From assembly GCA_011391125.1 (NCBI GenBank), contig JAABRE010000024.1, positions 1 to 59,165 on the forward strand: DNA of 59,165 nt, given 5' to 3'. A model generated the notes under the pieces. It saw only the letters and a list, made by a program, of their open reading frames with translations. It did not search any database and was not told the DNA's origin. The position numbers and the translations under genes are program-made. Positions 1 to 9,502 of the stretch are shown in pieces. This stretch comes from Synechococcales cyanobacterium S06 (lineage in GTDB: Bacteria; Cyanobacteriota; Cyanobacteriia; Cyanobacteriales; JAABRE01). The number at the start of each line of letters is the position of its first letter. The first letter of the stretch is position 1.

Positions 1-1
1 T

Positions 2-1522
2 CAAGAATTAAAACGCATTGAACAAATTTTGCTCGACAAAATAAGCGAGAATAAATCACAAATATTAATGAGTTTTGTCACCCCAAATCAGTTTTTTGGT
101 ATGGACATTAATCCCTTTGCTGTGGAATTGGCCAAGGTAACTTTAATGATTGCTAGAAAAGTGGCGATCGACAGGTACAATTTAACGGAGTCTCCCTTAC
201 CTTTAGACAGTTTAGATAATAATATTATCTGTCAAGATGCACTTTTTTCAGATTGGATTAAAGCTGATGCAATTATCGGTAATCCTCCCTTTTTAGGAGG
301 TCATAGAATTAGATTAGAAGTAGGAGATCAGTATGCTGATCAAATCTTTAATAAATTTACTGATGTTAACAATAAAGTAGATTTTTGTACTTATTGGTTT
401 AGATTGGCCCATGATAATATTAACGACAAAGGTAGAGTTGGCTTAGTTGGTACAAATTCCATTAGTCAAGGATTATCAAGAACAGCATCTTTAGATTATG
501 TTACTAATAATAATGGCTATATTCATGACGCAATTTCTAGCCAAAAATGGTCAGGACAAGCAGCCGTTCATGTTAGTATTGTTAACTGGATAAAAGAAAA
601 ACCCACTGCTTATTTTTTGGATAATAAAGAGGTAAATTCTATTAATTCTTCCTTGACTTCTTTAACAGATGTTTCCCAAGCTAAAAAGATAAAAGTTAAC
701 GCCAATCTTTGTTTTAAAGGAATTGAACCCACGGGAAAAGGTTTTATTATCACAGAAGTTCAAGCTAAAAAATGGTTAGATCAAGATAGTAAAAACCAAG
801 ACATTATTAAACCCTTTTTAGGAGCAAATGATCTCGCAAAAAACCCTTTAGGAAAACCAGAAAGATGGCTTATTGATTTTAATACCATGAGTTTAGAAGA
901 AGCAAGTAATTATCAATTACCTTTTCAATATATTAAGGAAAATGTGAAACCAGAAAGGGAGAAAAATCGCTCTGAAAAATTAAGGGATTATTGGTGGAAA
1001 TTAGCAGCAAATGCGAGGACAATGAGGGGAAAAATTGCCGAATCTTCTTTTTATTTTGCCATTCCTCGACTTTCTAAATGGTTTATCTTTTTACCCTGTG
1101 AAAAAACTTGGCTACCCGGTGATTCTACCGTAGTTGTCATATCTGATGATTTTTATATATTAGGATTGTTAACCTCAAATATTCATCGTATTTGGATTAA
1201 ATCCCAAAGTTCAACTTTAGAAGATCGAATCAGATATACTCATACCAGCTGTTTTGAAACCTTCCCCTTTCCAGAAAATCCAAATCAAAAATTAATTGAA
1301 AAAATAAGGGAAACCATGGTAAATTTACATGAATATCGCAGTGAACAAATGTTAGCTAAAAAGTGGGGAATCACTCAGTTATATAACCAGTTTTTCCATG
1401 AACCAAGTAGCAATTTAGCTAAATTACATCGGTCATTAGATAAATTAGTAATGCAAATTTATGGTTTTCAAGAAAGTGATGATATATTAGCGAAACTGTT
1501 AGAAATGAACTTAGGTTTGTAG
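2..1522 (+). CDS. MmeI-like adenine-specific DNA methyltransferase, 5' truncated by window
   Basis: The reading frame is open from base 2, so the true start lies left of the window; the ATG at 29 is internal. The sequence before it matches the inside of the next gene. The product would transfer a methyl group from AdoMet to adenine N6. Visible parts are the FGMDINPFAVELAK stretch, motif IV NPPF with flanking GGHR, the SISQGLSRTASLD block, and the target-recognition and C-terminal region ending in a CFETFPFP motif, all typical of the MmeI methyltransferase family. Motif I is outside the window. The catalytic part is almost identical to the next gene, while the recognition region (bases about 840-1080) differs clearly. 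It is the first member of a tandem array. Confidence 0.85.
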   Translation, partial: QELKRIEQILLDKISENKSQILMSFVTPNQFFGMDINPFAVELAKVTLMIARKVAIDRYNLTESPLPLDSLDNNIICQDALFSDWIKADAIIGNPPFLGGHRIRLEVGDQYADQIFNKFTDVNNKVDFCTYWFRLAHDNINDKGRVGLVGTNSISQGLSRTASLDYVTNNNGYIHDAISSQKWSGQAAVHVSIVNWIKEKPTAYFLDNKEVNSINSSLTSLTDVSQAKKIKVNANLCFKGIEPTGKGFIITEVQAKKWLDQDSKNQDIIKPFLGANDLAKNPLGKPERWLIDFNTMSLEEASNYQLPFQYIKENVKPEREKNRSEKLRDYWWKLAANARTMRGKIAESSFYFAIPRLSKWFIFLPCEKTWLPGDSTVVVISDDFYILGLLTSNIHRIWIKSQSSTLEDRIRYTHTSCFETFPFPENPNQKLIEKIRETMVNLHEYRSEQMLAKKWGITQLYNQFFHEPSSNLAKLHRSLDKLVMQIYGFQESDDILAKLLEMNLGL

Positions 1523-1544
1523 TTGCGCTTTAGCGCTATCTTAT

Positions 1545-1572
1545 GTAGGGGTGAACGGCCGTTCACCCCTAC
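1545..1572. repeat. 28-bp perfect palindrome, copy 1
   Basis: The left arm GTAGGGGTGAACGG is followed directly by its reverse complement. Copies occur at 3803-3830 (one mismatch) and 35815-35842 (perfect), with a degenerate relative near 30793. It lies between the first two methyltransferase genes. It could form a cruciform or an RNA hairpin. Confidence 0.9.
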
Positions 1573-1591
1573 ACCTAACAAGCAACTTATT

Positions 1592-3715
1592 ATGTCAACA
1601 AACAAGGAATTATTAATCACCAAAAAAGCGGCCGAACATCTTGGCTTATTATTTCAGACATTAAAAGAAAGGATAAGCAATATGTCAAGTTGTCAAAAAT
1701 TTGTCTTACAATGTATGTTAATTTTCTGGTATGAAAACCGAGGTTTTTTACCAGCTAAACTGTTTATTAACAGTATTAATCAAGCTTTAATTACTGGTAA
1801 TGATGCTGAGATTTTTAGTAATTTATCTCAGCAATTAAATAAGTTACAAATTAAGGGTTTCTTGGCGATAATTTCTCCTTTTAATTTAACTATTTCTGAG
1901 TTACAACTATTAAAAATATGCTCTGATTTTGACTGGAATAATATTAATTTTACTATTTTTGGTAATATTTTTGAACAGGCGATCGCCTCTAAAAAACGTC
2001 ATCAATATGGAATTCATTTTACTACTGAAGCGGATATTCTGAAAATTGTTCGGCCAACCATTAGTAAATATTGGGAAGCAAAGATAGAATCAGCAAATAC
2101 TGTTAAAGAATTAAATCAATTACAAGTGGAATTAACTAATTATAAGGTACTTGATCCTGCTTGTGGTAGTGGTAATTTTCTCTATGTGGCCTATCAAGAA
2201 TTAAAACGCATTGAACAAATTTTGCTAGAGAAAATAAGCGAGAATAAATTACAAATTTTGATGAGTTTTGTGACCCCAAATCAGTTTTTTGGGATGGACA
2301 TTAATCCCTTTGCTGTGGAATTGGCCAAGGTAACTTTAATGATAGCAAGAAAAGTGGCGATCGACAGGTACAATTTAACGGAATCTCCCCTACCTTTGGA
2401 CAGTTTAGATAATAATATAATGTGTCAAGATGCACTTTTTTCAGATTGGATTAAAGCTGATGCAATTATCGGAAATCCTCCCTTTTTAGGAGGTCATAGA
2501 ATTAGAACTGAATTAGGAAATGAATATGCCAAAAATGTCTTTACTAAATTTTCAGAGGTTAAAGATAAGGTGGATTTTTGTATTTATTGGTTTAGGTTGG
2601 CCCATGATAATATTAACGACAAAGGTAGGGTTGGTTTAGTAGGAACAAACTCCATTAGTCAAGGATTATCAAGAACAGCATCTTTAGATTATGTTACTAA
2701 TAATAATGGTTATATTCATGAAGCAATTTCTAGCCAAAAATGGTCAGGACAAGCAGCCGTTTTTGTTAGTATTGTTAACTGGACAAAAGAAAAACCCACT
2801 GCTTATTTTTTGGATCATAAACAAGTAAATTTCATAAATTCTTCCTTGACTTCCTTAACAGATGTTTCTCAGGCAAAAAAGTTAAAAGTTAATGCTAATA
2901 TTTGTTTTCTAGGAATAAGTCCTAACGGAAAAGATTTTATTATTACAGAAGATCAAGCTAAAAAATGGTTAGATCAAGATAGTAAAAACCAAGACGTTAT
3001 TAAACCTTTTTTAGGAGCAAATGATCTAGCAAAAAATTATGAAGGAAAACCAAGTCGCTGGATAGTTGATTTTAATAACATGGAGTTAGAACAAGCGAGT
3101 AATTATCAATTACTTTTTCAATATATTAAAGAAAATGTGAAACCAGAAAGGGATAAAAACCGTCGAGAAACAACCAGAATTAATTGGTGGAAATTTGGCG
3201 AAAAACGTCCGGTAATGAGAGCAAAAATTAGCGAATTATCCTCTTATTTTTGTATTCCTCGACATTCTAAATGGTTTATCTTTTTACCTTGTAATAAAAA
3301 TTGGCTACCCGGTGATTCGACAGTCGTGGTAACTTCAGATGACTTTTATATCTTGGGAATTTTAACCTCTAAAATTCACCGTTTATGGATAGAATCACAA
3401 TGTTCAACTTTAGGAGAAACCATCAGATATACCCATAATACCTGTTTTGAAACCTTCCCATTTCCAGAAAATCCAAATCAAAAATTAGTCGAAAAAATAA
3501 GGGAAACCATGGTAAATTTACATGAATATCGCAGTGAACAAATGTTAGCTAAACAATGGGGAATCACTCAGTTATATAACCAGTTTTTCCATGAACCGAC
3601 TAGCAAATTAGCTAAATTACATCGGTCATTAGATAATTTAGTAATGGAAATTTACGGTTTTCAATTCAGTGATGATATTTTAGCGAAACTGTTAGAAATG
3701 AATTTAGGTTTGTAG
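1592..3715 (+). CDS. MmeI-like adenine-specific DNA methyltransferase, complete tandem copy
   Basis: A 707-aa class I N6-adenine methyltransferase of the MmeI-like group. From the ATG at 1592, residues 1-150 are helical, the AdoMet motif I DPACGSGNF lies at about 188-196 and the catalytic NPPF at 295-298. The recognition domain covers roughly 440-600 and the helical tail ends like the first copy. The frame stays open back to a TTG at 1523, but that start falls in the intergenic repeat, so 1592 is preferred. MmeI itself is longer and carries an N-terminal nuclease; no such nuclease is evident here, so this is probably an orphan or split-system methyltransferase. It is very similar to the upstream copy except in the recognition region. 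The target sequence cannot be read from sequence alone. Confidence 0.88.
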   Translation: MSTNKELLITKKAAEHLGLLFQTLKERISNMSSCQKFVLQCMLIFWYENRGFLPAKLFINSINQALITGNDAEIFSNLSQQLNKLQIKGFLAIISPFNLTISELQLLKICSDFDWNNINFTIFGNIFEQAIASKKRHQYGIHFTTEADILKIVRPTISKYWEAKIESANTVKELNQLQVELTNYKVLDPACGSGNFLYVAYQELKRIEQILLEKISENKLQILMSFVTPNQFFGMDINPFAVELAKVTLMIARKVAIDRYNLTESPLPLDSLDNNIMCQDALFSDWIKADAIIGNPPFLGGHRIRTELGNEYAKNVFTKFSEVKDKVDFCIYWFRLAHDNINDKGRVGLVGTNSISQGLSRTASLDYVTNNNGYIHEAISSQKWSGQAAVFVSIVNWTKEKPTAYFLDHKQVNFINSSLTSLTDVSQAKKLKVNANICFLGISPNGKDFIITEDQAKKWLDQDSKNQDVIKPFLGANDLAKNYEGKPSRWIVDFNNMELEQASNYQLLFQYIKENVKPERDKNRRETTRINWWKFGEKRPVMRAKISELSSYFCIPRHSKWFIFLPCNKNWLPGDSTVVVTSDDFYILGILTSKIHRLWIESQCSTLGETIRYTHNTCFETFPFPENPNQKLVEKIRETMVNLHEYRSEQMLAKQWGITQLYNQFFHEPTSKLAKLHRSLDNLVMEIYGFQFSDDILAKLLEMNLGL

Positions 3716-3742
3716 TTGCGCTTTAGCGCTAAAGCGCAACTA
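3713..3742. repeat. 30-bp perfect palindrome overlapping a stop codon
   Basis: The arm TAGTTGCGCTTTAGC is followed by its exact reverse complement. It begins at the TAG stop of the methyltransferase gene. The same half-arm follows the first copy (1520-1535) and forms the centre of the 128-bp MITE at 5984 and 55192. Confidence 0.9.
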
Positions 3743-3760
3743 CGAACCCTAGTCAATAGT

Positions 3761-3806
3761 TGATGATATATTAGCGAAACTGTTAGAAATTAATTTAGGT
3801 TTGTAG
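3761..3806 (+). pseudogene. 3' remnant of a third methyltransferase copy
   Basis: These 46 bases repeat the last 15 codons and stop (DDILAKLLE-NLGL) of the two upstream methyltransferase genes almost exactly. They are followed by the 28-bp palindrome and an ACACCCAACAAC flank like the one after copy 1. No upstream coding sequence remains. The array therefore once held at least one more copy or arose by unequal exchange. Confidence 0.85.
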
Positions 3807-3830
3807 GAGTGAACGGCCGTTCACCCCTAC
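3803..3830. repeat. 28-bp palindrome, copy 2
   Basis: Same family as 1545-1572 with one mismatch in the left arm (GTAGGAGTGAACGG). It follows the third methyltransferase 3' end. Confidence 0.9.
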
Positions 3831-3844
3831 ACCCAACAACCAAT

Positions 3845-4285
3845 TTAATAATTAATTGTTTTTGTGTATTCTTTGAATCTTTCTAAATCTGCTTGAATAG
3901 TAGATTCAACAATTTTACCCAAAAATAGACCATCCATGAGTTTTCCCAAAATTCCGGGAATGGAATAAGCAATGGATAATCTAACGATACTATAGGTGTG
4001 GCGATCGTAAAATCTCACCGCACCTCGATTGGGCAAACCATCCACTGATTCCCACTGAATAATTTGATTTGGTACAACTTTCAAAATACGGGAAAGCCAA
4101 GTAAATTCAAAGTTTCCACTGGCTAATTTCCACTGCGACAACTCGGGGTTATCCTCTTTAATCTGTACCGATTCTATCCATTTCATCCACCGCGGCATTT
4201 GTTCTAAATCTGACCACAAACTCCACACCAAGTCGATGGGGGCATCTACTTCTACTTGTACGCTATGTTCTAACCAGTTGCTCAT
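3845..4285 (-). CDS. SRPBCC (START-like) family protein
   Basis: A 146-aa single-domain protein of the polyketide cyclase/dehydrase SRPBCC fold, a helix-grip barrel that binds hydrophobic ligands. The N-terminal stretch with VEVDAPIDLVWSLWSD and the LEQMPRWM motif are characteristic. In other cyanobacteria a homologue usually sits directly beside crtQ (slr0940-slr0941 in Synechocystis, from memory). Here a MITE and a desaturase gene separate it from crtQ, all on the same strand. A role linked to carotenoids is suggested only by that neighbourhood. Confidence 0.8.
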   Translation of the reverse strand: MSNWLEHSVQVEVDAPIDLVWSLWSDLEQMPRWMKWIESVQIKEDNPELSQWKLASGNFEFTWLSRILKVVPNQIIQWESVDGLPNRGAVRFYDRHTYSIVRLSIAYSIPGILGKLMDGLFLGKIVESTIQADLERFKEYTKTINY

Positions 4286-4376
4286 AATTTTAGTTATTTA
4301 ATAATTATCTCGGTTTTCAGAGACTGTGGGAAAAATTTTTGCTCCCTTGAAATTCCCCTGATTAAGGGCTGGGAAA

Positions 4377-4548
4377 CTGTTTCAACGTAAATTTTTCTCT
4401 TTTTGAAACCCTTGCCTAATATTAGTTTAAATACTTTTTTCATAATTTTTTTAAAACTAGTTTTAAATATTATGAAATATGCTCCCCTCACCCTTTGGGA
4501 GAGGGGTTGGGGTGAGGGTCTTCAAATTTTGAGCTTGACTTTGAAACA
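4377..4548. mobile_element. MITE-like element, GTTTCAA-ended family
   Basis: The ends read ctGTTTCAACG and CTTTGAAACac in inverted orientation. The interior matches the element at 43361-43541, including CCCTTGCCTAATAT and CCTTTGGGA blocks. Short ORFs inside it (about 4294-4591) are repeat-derived, not genes. Confidence 0.7.
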
Positions 4549-4650
4549 CTTTCTCTGCTTATTAAGGAGGAATCATACTACCATATTTTGAAAATTGAAA
4601 ATCCTTAAACAATGAATAAATTATCTCAAATTTGGGGATATTTCAGTTTC

Positions 4651-5778
4651 TCAAGACTTAATAGCTTCATTCTCCAATACTCGCTCCAAAGCGATGGATT
4701 GAGACGATTGATGAAATGAGGCGATCGAGACCAAGCTATTTGAGTCAGCATCCCAGAGGATAAATTTGAAACAATCGGGAATATCCACTATGCGCAACTT
4801 TTTGACACTTGCGAGTAGGTGACTATTTTCATTGTGGCAAGCTTCAAGATTGTAATTCGGAATTTTTTCCGAGAGATGGTGGATATTGTGGTAGCCGATA
4901 TCCGCCGCAAACCATCTTAAAACCTTGGGTAACTCCAAGTAACTTGTGCCCTCAATCGCTCCACGAAGATAATCCCAGCCTTCGGTTTTATGGGCGTAAG
5001 AACCTTCAAAGTTGTGCTGCACAAAGAAGACGCAGATAAAGATGGCAGCCGAACCGGTTAGGGTGATGGAGTAAATACTAAAAAATAACCCAAAACCCAG
5101 TAAATAGCCCAGAAAAATCCAACTACTGACCACGCAAATATTATTGAAAAGCAGATCCCAAAACTCACCCTTGGTGTACCAATGTTTGGATTTATAAGAG
5201 GAAATGATATTTCCTAAACCCATACCTGGATTTTGCTTTAGACAAGTCAATAGATGAGTGATAAAACCAGAGATTCCTAAAATCAAGGCCAATCTTGGCT
5301 TAATTGCCAGATAGAAAAAACCTCCTGGAAAAAGCATCAAGGGATGTCTCAGAAATTCATACCACCATTGCCCCGAAGGACTAAGTTTGCCAAATTCTTC
5401 AGTCGAAATTAAGGCCGATGGCCCGCGATACTTTTCCCAATCGCCGTTTGTTTTATGATGATAAGCGTGTCCTCTTGACCAAGGGTATTGAGGAATGGCA
5501 TTAATCACACCGAAAATAAAACCCACCATGCGATTCACCTTTTTTGAGCGAAAGAGGGAATAGTGTCCACAATCGTGCATCAAGGAAAAACAACGCGCTG
5601 AAAAAAGTATCATCAAAACGAGGATCGGTGGAAGCAACCAAAGGGAAACAGAAGCTACTTTCACCGCCAAAATCCATAAAAGGAGATATGGAACAACTGT
5701 ATTAAGGATTTGATAAGTAGCCCGTAAGTCATTGCTCTTCATATAAGGAGCTAAAACGAAATCTGATTTTTTACTCAT
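4651..5778 (-). CDS. Membrane fatty acid desaturase family protein
   Basis: A 375-aa integral-membrane di-iron desaturase. All three histidine boxes are present: HDCGH at 68-72, HAYHH at 104-108 and HNIHH at 297-301. Hydrophobic pairs lie near residues 25-62, 83-95, 155-180 and 213-256. This pattern fits the DesA/omega-6-like acyl-lipid desaturase superfamily, which adds double bonds to membrane lipid acyl chains using reduced ferredoxin. Substrate and regiospecificity cannot be told from the sequence; a role on another lipid is possible. It sits between the SRPBCC gene and crtQ, an unusual position that suggests insertion. Confidence 0.85.
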   Translation of the reverse strand: MSKKSDFVLAPYMKSNDLRATYQILNTVVPYLLLWILAVKVASVSLWLLPPILVLMILFSARCFSLMHDCGHYSLFRSKKVNRMVGFIFGVINAIPQYPWSRGHAYHHKTNGDWEKYRGPSALISTEEFGKLSPSGQWWYEFLRHPLMLFPGGFFYLAIKPRLALILGISGFITHLLTCLKQNPGMGLGNIISSYKSKHWYTKGEFWDLLFNNICVVSSWIFLGYLLGFGLFFSIYSITLTGSAAIFICVFFVQHNFEGSYAHKTEGWDYLRGAIEGTSYLELPKVLRWFAADIGYHNIHHLSEKIPNYNLEACHNENSHLLASVKKLRIVDIPDCFKFILWDADSNSLVSIASFHQSSQSIALERVLENEAIKS

Positions 5779-5983
5779 TGTCCCTTAAATAAAAGTCCTT
5801 TTTAATGATTCTACTTTCAAGCAAGATGTTTTCTGGTTTCAGGTTTCTTCCCCTTTCAATGGGATTAATAATGATGTATCCCCCTATCCAGGGGCTACCA
5901 CAAGGGATTGCCCCTACACGATTCCAGATGTAATAAAAATATTCCTTATCTCAAGCTACCGCTTAAAGCGCTGTAGTAACTGT

Positions 5984-6111
5984 TATAGTGATTCCAATTA
6001 AGATTAAAACAGTTGAAAAATAGGTTCGTAGTTGCGCTTTAGCGCTTCTTAGGACTAAAGTCCAACAACAAACTAAAAACTTTTGTTTAATTTTTATTTG
6101 GAATTACTATA
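5984..6111. mobile_element. 128-bp MITE, copy 1
   Basis: Ends TATAGTGATTCCAA and TTGGAATTACTATA form 14-bp terminal inverted repeats with one mismatch. The interior holds TTGCGCTTTAGCGC and GGACTAAAGTCC palindromes and no ORF. The same 128 bases occur in reverse orientation at 55192-55319. TA at both outer ends suggests a TA target-site duplication as in IS630/Tc1-type elements. It lies in the 5779-6287 intergenic stretch, where I see no gene. Confidence 0.85.
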
Positions 6112-6138
6112 ACTGATAACTGAACTTACCACTTTATT

Positions 6139-6248
6139 AGACCTCTTGCGAAACTAAGAATAAAATCAATTTTTCTACAGAAAGCGTCAATTTCTTTACC
6201 TATTACCTATTACCTATTACCTATTACCTGACTTGGTGCAAGAAGTCT
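6139..6248. repeat. Inverted-repeat-bounded segment with CTATTAC heptamer array
   Basis: The segment starts with AGACCTCTTGC and ends with GCAAGAAGTCT, an 11-bp inverted pair with one mismatch. At 6196-6229 it contains about four to five tandem CTATTAC heptamers. It may be another small non-autonomous element. It precedes the crtQ 3' end. Confidence 0.6.
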
Positions 6249-6287
6249 ATTGTGCTTGATGTCTCTAGCTAAATCAATAATGAATAA

Positions 6288-7715
6288 TTATTCGTTGGAT
6301 AAAATTGCTTTAGCCGCCTGTTTTCCCGAAATTGTGGCCCCTTCCATACTATCAATGTAATCCTGTTGGGTATAACTTCCAGCGAGGAAACAGTTGCTAA
6401 TGGGGGTTTTCTGGGAAGGTCGATAGGGATCCATCCCCGGTGCTTCTCGGTACAACGATTGCGCTAATTTAACTACACTATACCAAGTCATGTTTAAGTC
6501 GCGACTCGACGGGAATAATTTGTGGACTTGTTTTAAGACATGGTTGGCGATGTCTTCGTTTTTTTGCTTAATGAAGGGATCACCAGGCGTTAATACTAAT
6601 TGTAACAGTGATCCTTGACCTTCTCGGTAATAATCGGCGGGGCTGGTGAGTGCTAAATCAGCAAAGCAAGAAAAATCAGCATCGGCGGTATAAAGCAAGT
6701 TATCGATCCCTTCCGCTTTTTCTAGTTGTTTCCGCTTGTTTTCGTCTTGTAGTTCTGTTACCCAACCATTAAATCTCAGTTGAACTGTGGCCACGGGTAC
6801 GGCTTCCAATTTATAAATGTTATCAAATTCCGACCATTTACGCCATTTTTCAGGAATTAAGCGCTGAATTCCGGGAATATCTAGGGCAAAAACGTATTTA
6901 TCGGCGATTATCGTGTCTTGGCTTTCTCCCTGTGCTATTACTATACCGGTGATTTCTTCTTTTTCTTCGTTATATAAAATTTCTCTGACTTGACAACGGG
7001 TGTGAATTTTTGCGCCTTTTTTTTCCAAATATTCGACGATGGGTTTGTGTAAAAATTCGTGGGGTGATCCTTCCAACATTCGCAAAATACTTGCTTCGGT
7101 TTTGGTGGCAAAAAATTGGAAAATCGTTAACATACAACGCGCGGAGATGTTTTCAGTGTCGATGAATCCCAAGGCATAGGCGATGGGATTCCACATTCGT
7201 TTTAAACTGTTATTATTGCCGCCGTGTTGTCTAAACCAGTCAGCAAAACTGATGGAATCTAAATTGCGTATGGTTTTCATCGCTCCTTCAAAGTCGATTA
7301 AACCCTGCACAATGGGACTTGTACCTAACGCCAAAGAGTTGAAAATTTTATCGGCGGCCGAAAGTTGGGAAGTGGTAAAAAATGCCTTTAAACCGTGGAA
7401 AGGTGCGCCCGTAATGAAACGAAAATCTAATTCCCCCACTTTTCCACCTTCGTTAATGAAAATGTGGGTATGTTCTTTTAAGCGAAGGTTGTCGATCGCC
7501 CCCACTTTTCTCATTACCTCAAATAGATTGTAATAACAGCCAAAAAAAACGTGCAGTCCCATTTCAATATGATTGCCGTCATTGTCAATCCAACTACCGA
7601 CTTTTCCGCCGACAAAAGGTCGAGATTCGTAAATTTCAACCTGATGTCCAGCATCAACTAAATCGAGGGCGGTTGTCATTCCCGCCAAACCTGCTCCCAC
7701 AATTGCTACGCGCAT
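6288..7715 (-). CDS. crtQ: Zeta-carotene desaturase
   Basis: A 475-aa flavoprotein of the plant-type phytoene/zeta-carotene desaturase family. It desaturates zeta-carotene towards lycopene on the thylakoid or plasma membrane. The N-terminal dinucleotide-binding motif [11 protein letters not shown] is followed by an acidic Glu (EIYESR), the GGKVGSW loop and the [11 protein letters not shown] block that distinguish ZDS. The C-terminal FAD contact [13 protein letters not shown] is intact. Length is normal for cyanobacterial CrtQ. It lies upstream of the desaturase and SRPBCC genes on the same strand, with a 509-bp MITE-bearing gap, so co-transcription is uncertain. Confidence 0.93.
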   Translation of the reverse strand: MRVAIVGAGLAGMTTALDLVDAGHQVEIYESRPFVGGKVGSWIDNDGNHIEMGLHVFFGCYYNLFEVMRKVGAIDNLRLKEHTHIFINEGGKVGELDFRFITGAPFHGLKAFFTTSQLSAADKIFNSLALGTSPIVQGLIDFEGAMKTIRNLDSISFADWFRQHGGNNNSLKRMWNPIAYALGFIDTENISARCMLTIFQFFATKTEASILRMLEGSPHEFLHKPIVEYLEKKGAKIHTRCQVREILYNEEKEEITGIVIAQGESQDTIIADKYVFALDIPGIQRLIPEKWRKWSEFDNIYKLEAVPVATVQLRFNGWVTELQDENKRKQLEKAEGIDNLLYTADADFSCFADLALTSPADYYREGQGSLLQLVLTPGDPFIKQKNEDIANHVLKQVHKLFPSSRDLNMTWYSVVKLAQSLYREAPGMDPYRPSQKTPISNCFLAGSYTQQDYIDSMEGATISGKQAAKAILSNE

Positions 7716-7807
7716 TTTCTCTCAATAATTTGTTAAGTTTCTTTACATATTTTAATATAAGGAGGGCAGTTGTTAACAATTGACAATTAAGTAAATGAGT
7801 AAATGGT

Positions 7808-7893
7808 AGGGTGGGCAATTTATTTTAAGAAAATAGTTAAAATGATAAATAATCATAAATTGCCCACCTTCATCAAACAAGGTGGGCAATTTA
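7808..7893. repeat. GGTGGGCAATTT palindromic repeat cluster
   Basis: GGTGGGCAATTT occurs at about 7810 and 7881, with its reverse complement AAATTGCCCACC at 7857-7868, allowing alternative hairpins. The same pair is embedded in the coding sequence at about 17607-17668. Confidence 0.8.
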
Positions 7894-7945
7894 TTGTTAA
7901 ATAATGATGAAGATGATCAATAATTATTAATGGTTCACCCGACAA

Positions 7946-8941
7946 TTAAAATAATTCACAATCGTGACAAGTGAGCATTTTTAATTGTTGTAAACGACGA
8001 TTAAAATAACTGTGATCTAACAGACACCAATTATGAATCATAGCAATATTAATACTAATGCCCCACATCCAAATATGGGCAACTTGAGTAAAATATCTTA
8101 GTAAGTCTAATTCCAGAGAAGTTAGGGGATTAATTGTTTGATATGCTTCCATAAATGCTGTTCTAGTTTTGCGAGTCATTCCCGTATTTATTGCTCTTTG
8201 AAAAAATTTAGCAATGTCAAAAATACGCCACCCATATCCACATTGATCAAAGTCAAATAAAGTTAATTGGGTATCAATGGTAAAGTGAGTATTCCCACTA
8301 TGGGGATCACCCCAGCAAGTAGTCCAAAATGGAGAATTTTGGGGTAATTTTTTGACTTTATTTTTAATATTAAATGCTGTTTCCTGTAGATAATTAATTT
8401 CAAAATGTTGCTCCTTTAACAAGGGAATAATTATTTTTAAAGAGTCATCTAATAAATAGTCTAAGGTTAAGGGTTGACGATAGAAATCGCTCTGAAAATT
8501 GCAACCAATTTGATGAATTTTAGCCAAATTTTCGCCTAATTTTCTACTTTGAGTAACGTTAAAATCGCCTAATGGGATTTCTCCCGGAGCATAAATAAAT
8601 AAAGCGGCATAACGTTTGCCTTCGGGAGCGTTAATTTCTATAGATAATTCGTCATTTTTTGTGCAAATGGGATAAGCGACTGGTAATTTATTTTGATGTA
8701 AAAATTTCAGTAATTCCAATTCAAAATCAGTTTCTTGCTGATTACGCCAATAATTATGAGAAACTCTTAATATATATTTATTATTTTCTGTTTCAACTAA
8801 ATAAACATCACTTAAACCACGATGCCATAATTGCAAATTAGTGATCATACTAAGATTATATTGCCCTAGTAGCATTGTAATTAGAGCATTTTTACCGAGG
8901 GTTGAGTAAACTACCGGAAATACCTCTTGACTAACCACCAT
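7946..8941 (-). CDS. Aminoglycoside/homoserine-kinase-like phosphotransferase (APH family)
   Basis: A 331-aa protein of the APH/ThrB2-like kinase fold. The N-lobe contains a conserved Lys-like ILRVSH strand. The catalytic loop reads WGDPHSGNTHF and the metal-binding triad LFDFDQCGYGWR, matching the Brenner-type motifs of the family. It is expected to be a soluble enzyme phosphorylating a small hydroxyl compound. The substrate is not identifiable, and homology does not imply drug resistance. The gene is followed by the repeat cluster at 7808-7893 and preceded by the thioesterase gene on the same strand. Confidence 0.8.
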   Translation of the reverse strand: MVVSQEVFPVVYSTLGKNALITMLLGQYNLSMITNLQLWHRGLSDVYLVETENNKYILRVSHNYWRNQQETDFELELLKFLHQNKLPVAYPICTKNDELSIEINAPEGKRYAALFIYAPGEIPLGDFNVTQSRKLGENLAKIHQIGCNFQSDFYRQPLTLDYLLDDSLKIIIPLLKEQHFEINYLQETAFNIKNKVKKLPQNSPFWTTCWGDPHSGNTHFTIDTQLTLFDFDQCGYGWRIFDIAKFFQRAINTGMTRKTRTAFMEAYQTINPLTSLELDLLRYFTQVAHIWMWGISINIAMIHNWCLLDHSYFNRRLQQLKMLTCHDCELF

Positions 8942-9051
8942 AATTCATAATCACCCCAATCTGAGCTAAATTTTCCCACCGTAATAATTTTGCCTATAAA
9001 AGTAATTTATTATGTATCAAAAATCACAAATTAATTATTAATTAATATTGA

Positions 9052-9465
9052 TCATGTTAGATTATCCAGAGTTAACCAAGTTAAGATTTTTTCTGGTAAA
9101 TTAGTGCGTTTTCTGGTGTTAATATTAATACCAACGTGAACGGTTTTTGCTTGTGCTAATTTTCGCTCACCTTCGGTTTTAAAAATATGATAATTTAGAT
9201 AAAATTCAGTTTCATTGATTAATTGACCGATGATTTTAATTAATATTTGATCGCCCCAAAAAATCGGTTTAAAAAAGTCAGTTTCACTATGAATAATAGG
9301 AATTGCGCAATCGGTTTCTTTAACTAAATTATTAAGATTAATGCCAAAATTTGCTAAGGATTCTTCATAACCTTGGTGACAAATTATGAGTAAATTAGCA
9401 AAATAAATTACTCCGGCTGCATCAGTTTCGTTAAGGTAAATTGTACGTTTAAAAGTATAGTTCAT
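9052..9465 (-). CDS. Hotdog-fold acyl-CoA thioesterase, probable DHNA-CoA hydrolase
   Basis: A 137-aa 4HBT-type hotdog protein. The N-terminal NETDAAGVIYFANLL motif carries the catalytic Asp (residue about 15) and continues into HQGYEESL, as in cyanobacterial 1,4-dihydroxy-2-naphthoyl-CoA thioesterase (Slr0204 type). That enzyme releases DHNA for phylloquinone synthesis. Length matches the family. The specific function is inferred from motif similarity; a general 4-hydroxybenzoyl-CoA-like thioesterase is the alternative. It is the first gene downstream of the kinase-WD40 gene, 37 bp away. Confidence 0.82.
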   Translation of the reverse strand: MNYTFKRTIYLNETDAAGVIYFANLLIICHQGYEESLANFGINLNNLVKETDCAIPIIHSETDFFKPIFWGDQILIKIIGQLINETEFYLNYHIFKTEGERKLAQAKTVHVGININTRKRTNLPEKILTWLTLDNLT

Positions 9466-9502
9466 TGTCTTAAAATAGGTGTTCAGAAATTGTTAATTGA
9501 GG

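Noticed and set aside
1523-1591. Upstream TTG start of the second methyltransferase
   Set aside because: The 23 extra codons are translated palindromic repeat; ATG at 1592 gives a natural start.
4294-4591. Small ORFs on both strands at 4294-4491 and 4403-4591
   Set aside because: Both lie in or at the edge of the MITE-like element; a similar peptide (KKVFKLILGKGFK) recurs from the other copy at 43361-43541, so it is translated repeat.
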